From contig CANMQP010000020.1 of NCBI GenBank assembly GCA_947500035.1, positions 1 to 64,000 of the forward strand: a stretch of 64,000 nt of DNA, read 5' to 3'. Position 1 is the first letter of the stretch. Each line of letters starts with the position of its first letter. A program made the position numbers and the translations under genes. A model generated the notes under the pieces. It was not told where the DNA came from and did no database searches. It worked only from the letters and a program-made list of their open reading frames with translations. The stretch is from an uncultured Kiloniellaceae bacterium (GTDB lineage: Bacteria > Pseudomonadota > Alphaproteobacteria > Kiloniellales > Kiloniellaceae). Shown here one piece after another: positions 61,707 through 64,000 of this stretch.

Positions 61707-63470
61707 ATGGCATCGGAGCAGATGAACGGCGCGGAAATGGTAATTAAGTCTCTGGTGGACCAGGGAGTCGAGGTCATTTTCGGATATCCTGGCGGCGCTG
61801 TCCTACCGATTTACGATGCGCTTTTTCAGCAGAACAACATCGAGCATATCCTTGTCCGTCAGGAAGGCGGCGCCGTGCATGCGGCTGAGGGTTATGCGCG
61901 CTCCACAGGAAAGATCGGAGTGGTGCTGGTAACGTCCGGACCGGGCGCGACCAACGCGGTGACCGGCTTGACCGATGCCCTGATGGATTCCATCCCGATT
62001 GTCTGCCTGACCGGCCAGGTGCCCACTCATTTGATCGGTAACGACGCTTTCCAGGAGGCCGACACCACCGGGATCACGCGCCCCTGCACCAAGCACAATT
62101 ATCTGGTGAAAGACATCCAGGATCTGCCACGTATCATGCACGAGGCCTTTTACGTTGCGCAGACCGGCCGCCCGGGCCCGGTCGTGATCGATCTCCCGAA
62201 AGATATCCTGCAGGGCAAAAGCGACTGCTACATTCCGCCCGAGGACGTGAAGCATCGCAGCTACAAGCCGCAGGTCGACGCGGAACCCAGCAAGATTGAG
62301 CAGGCGGTTAAGCTGATCGCTGCCGCCAAGCGTCCGGTTTTCTATACGGGCGGCGGTGTGATCAACGCCGGTGACCGCGGTTCGGAACTGCTGACCCGCT
62401 TTGTGCGCAAGCTGGGTGTGCCCTGCACAAACACGCTCATGGGTTTGGGCAGCTATCCGGCGAGCGATCCGCAGTTTATCGGCATGCTGGGGATGCACGG
62501 GACCTACGAGGCCAATCTGGCCATGTATAACTGTGATCTCATGATCAATATCGGCGCGCGCTTCGACGATCGGGTGACCGGACGTCTCGACGAGTTCTCG
62601 CCGAATTCGACGAAGATCCATGTCGATATCGATCCCAGCTCGATCAACAAGAATGTGATGGTCGACCTGCCGATTATCGGCGATGCTGCGCGGGTCCTTG
62701 AGGCCATGATGACGGCCTGGGACGAGGGTGATTATCAACTCGATCAAAAGGCTTTGAAATCCTGGTGGGCTCAGATCGAAGAGTGGCGGGCGAAGGACTG
62801 TCTCGCGTACACGCAGAAGGGCAAGTTGATCAAACCGCAGTACGCGATCCAGCGGCTGTACGAGCTGACCAAAGACCGTGATACCTACATCACCACCGAG
62901 GTGGGCCAGCATCAGATGTGGGCGGCGCAATACTTCAAGTTCGAAGAGCCGAAACGCTGGATGACCTCCGGCGGTTTGGGCACCATGGGTTACGGCCTGC
63001 CTGCCGCGATGGGCGTGCAGCGTGCGCATCGGGACTCTCTGGTCATCGATGTGGCCGGTGAGGCTTCGATCCTGATGAACATTCAGGAACTCTCCTGCAT
63101 CGCGCAGTATAATCTGCCGGTGAAGGTCTTCATCGTGAACAATCAGTGGATGGGCATGGTGCGCCAGTGGCAGGAGCTTCTGCACGGCGCGCGCTATTCG
63201 GAGAGCTATTCAGCCTCGCTGCCTGACTTCGTCAAACTGGCGGAATCCTTCGGTATGGTGGGGATCCGCTGCGAGGATGCCGCGGATCTGGATGACAAGA
63301 TCATGGAGATGATCGACACCCCGCGGCCGGTGGTTTTCGACTGTGCGGTGACCCAGGACGAGAATGTCTTCCCGATGATCCCCTCCGGTGCAGCTCATTA
63401 CGAGATGTTGCTCGGTCCGGATGACAAGGCGCAAAGGCCGATTTCCGAGGAGGGCATGGTTCTCGTGTGA
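61707..63470 (+). CDS. ilvB: Acetolactate synthase, large subunit
   Basis: 587 aa ThDP enzyme of branched-chain amino acid synthesis: 2 pyruvate to acetolactate, or pyruvate plus 2-oxobutyrate to acetohydroxybutyrate. The ThDP-activating glutamate is in VRQEGGAVHAAEGYARSTG, the FAD-binding middle domain in GLGSYPASDPQFIGMLGMHG, and the ThDP/Mg motif region in GLPAAMGVQRAHRD with NNQWMGMVRQWQE. Length is normal. The regulatory subunit gene begins 166 bp later. Confidence 0.96.
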   Translation: MASEQMNGAEMVIKSLVDQGVEVIFGYPGGAVLPIYDALFQQNNIEHILVRQEGGAVHAAEGYARSTGKIGVVLVTSGPGATNAVTGLTDALMDSIPIVCLTGQVPTHLIGNDAFQEADTTGITRPCTKHNYLVKDIQDLPRIMHEAFYVAQTGRPGPVVIDLPKDILQGKSDCYIPPEDVKHRSYKPQVDAEPSKIEQAVKLIAAAKRPVFYTGGGVINAGDRGSELLTRFVRKLGVPCTNTLMGLGSYPASDPQFIGMLGMHGTYEANLAMYNCDLMINIGARFDDRVTGRLDEFSPNSTKIHVDIDPSSINKNVMVDLPIIGDAARVLEAMMTAWDEGDYQLDQKALKSWWAQIEEWRAKDCLAYTQKGKLIKPQYAIQRLYELTKDRDTYITTEVGQHQMWAAQYFKFEEPKRWMTSGGLGTMGYGLPAAMGVQRAHRDSLVIDVAGEASILMNIQELSCIAQYNLPVKVFIVNNQWMGMVRQWQELLHGARYSESYSASLPDFVKLAESFGMVGIRCEDAADLDDKIMEMIDTPRPVVFDCAVTQDENVFPMIPSGAAHYEMLLGPDDKAQRPISEEGMVLV

Positions 63471-63636
63471 TCGCGGCTGTTGTTCTCGGCTCGATCCTGT
63501 TCCGGCGTTTGCAAACCTGAATAGGGTCCTGCACCCGGTTCGCGGAATTGAGCAGAGAGACCACTAGCCTTCATCAAAGCGGGATGCCGACGGCGTCACT
63601 AACTTCACAAGCTTTTCAAAATCAGCTTTTTTTGTA

Positions 63637-64000
63637 ATGAACGGAATGCGGCCAATGTCGCCGAGAGAAACCAATATCGAGAAGCGCACCATTGCGGTGC
63701 TGGTAGACAACGAACCGGGCGTTTTGGCCCGTGTCATCGGCCTCTTCTCCGGCCGGGGTTACAATATTGAGAGCCTCACTGTCAGTGAGGTCGATCAGCT
63801 CAAAAACTTTTCCCGCATCACCGTCGTCACCTCCGGAACGCCGCAGATCCTGGAACAGATCAAGGCTCAGCTTGATCGCCTTGTCCCTGTGCACCGGATC
63901 AGCGACCTGACCAACGAAGGTCCCGCGGTCGACCGCGAACTTGCCCTTGTCAAGGTAGCCGGGACCGGCGAAAAGCGGGTTGAGTCTCTGCGTATTGCCG
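63637..64000 (+). CDS. ilvN: Acetolactate synthase, small (regulatory) subunit, partial
   Basis: The frame stays open to the right edge, so the C-terminus is missing (121 complete codons visible). The ACT domain is clear: RTIAVLVDNEPGVLARVIGL, FSGRGYNIESLTV and FSRITVVTSG. It binds valine and activates and feedback-regulates the IlvB catalytic subunit. ATG codons at 63637, 63646 and 63655 are all in frame; none has a decisive ribosome site. Confidence 0.93.
   Translation, partial: MNGMRPMSPRETNIEKRTIAVLVDNEPGVLARVIGLFSGRGYNIESLTVSEVDQLKNFSRITVVTSGTPQILEQIKAQLDRLVPVHRISDLTNEGPAVDRELALVKVAGTGEKRVESLRIA

Noticed and set aside
61803-63185. 460-codon minus-strand frame inside ilvB
   Set aside because: Fully antisense to a textbook acetolactate synthase; no independent ribosome site or motif.

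Overview
The window looks like chromosomal DNA of a free-living, GC-rich alphaproteobacterium, most likely from the Rhodospirillales/Kiloniellales. This is an inference from gene content, not a phylogeny. The clues are a MipZ-type division ATPase, a PHA phasin with PhaR-like operator sites, a PutA without its own DNA-binding domain divergent from an Lrp-type putR, a patatin with a DUF3734-like tail, a soluble chemoreceptor, and paired c-di-GMP signalling genes. No rRNA, tRNA, CRISPR array, prophage or replication origin was recognised.

Region 1-11 kb holds a family-5 peptide/nickel-type ABC importer whose operon is split by a PilZ gene and an opposite-strand GST gene. It also holds pyrE, a patatin phospholipase, an enoyl-CoA hydratase, small metabolic enzymes and a threonine aldolase-like enzyme. 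Two 93% identical copies of a 72-bp palindromic repeat sit at gene 3' ends. At 10.4-12 kb there is a less GC-rich pair (ribbon-helix-helix-like regulator plus an uncharacterised protein), then a lone protein with a possible CNF1/BLF1-like Cys-His deamidase signature. Region 12-22 kb carries putR/putA, a cold-shock gene, a hybrid histidine kinase followed by a PleD-like diguanylate cyclase, and a leucine dehydrogenase-like enzyme.

Region 22-30 kb, nearly all on the minus strand, reads as a catabolic block: N-formylglutamate amidohydrolase, a glutamine synthetase-like (gamma-glutamylation) enzyme, SDR, aldehyde dehydrogenase and iron alcohol dehydrogenase. A 266-bp element built of three inverted-repeat pairs is wedged between the last two. 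Region 31-34 kb has an AhpD-like protein, a 57-aa gene, a GcvA-like LysR regulator and an sdhC without sdhDAB. Region 34.6-41.6 kb is a polyamine uptake and degradation operon (potG-potH-potI-potF, nitrilase, class III aminotransferase) divergent from a LuxR-type regulator with a palindromic site between them. At 41.8 kb lies a probable M91-like HELGH zinc protease.

Region 42.6-64 kb holds an SGNH hydrolase, an acyl-CoA synthetase and a molybdopterin oxidoreductase overlapping mipZ. Next come a VWA/DnaJ pair, the sugar-nucleotide genes galU-ugd-manB, a soluble chemoreceptor, a DD-carboxypeptidase with a SPOR domain, a lipoprotein and an orphan Anbu-type peptidase. The window ends with the phasin gene, serB, miaA, ilvB and the start of ilvN, which runs off the right edge.
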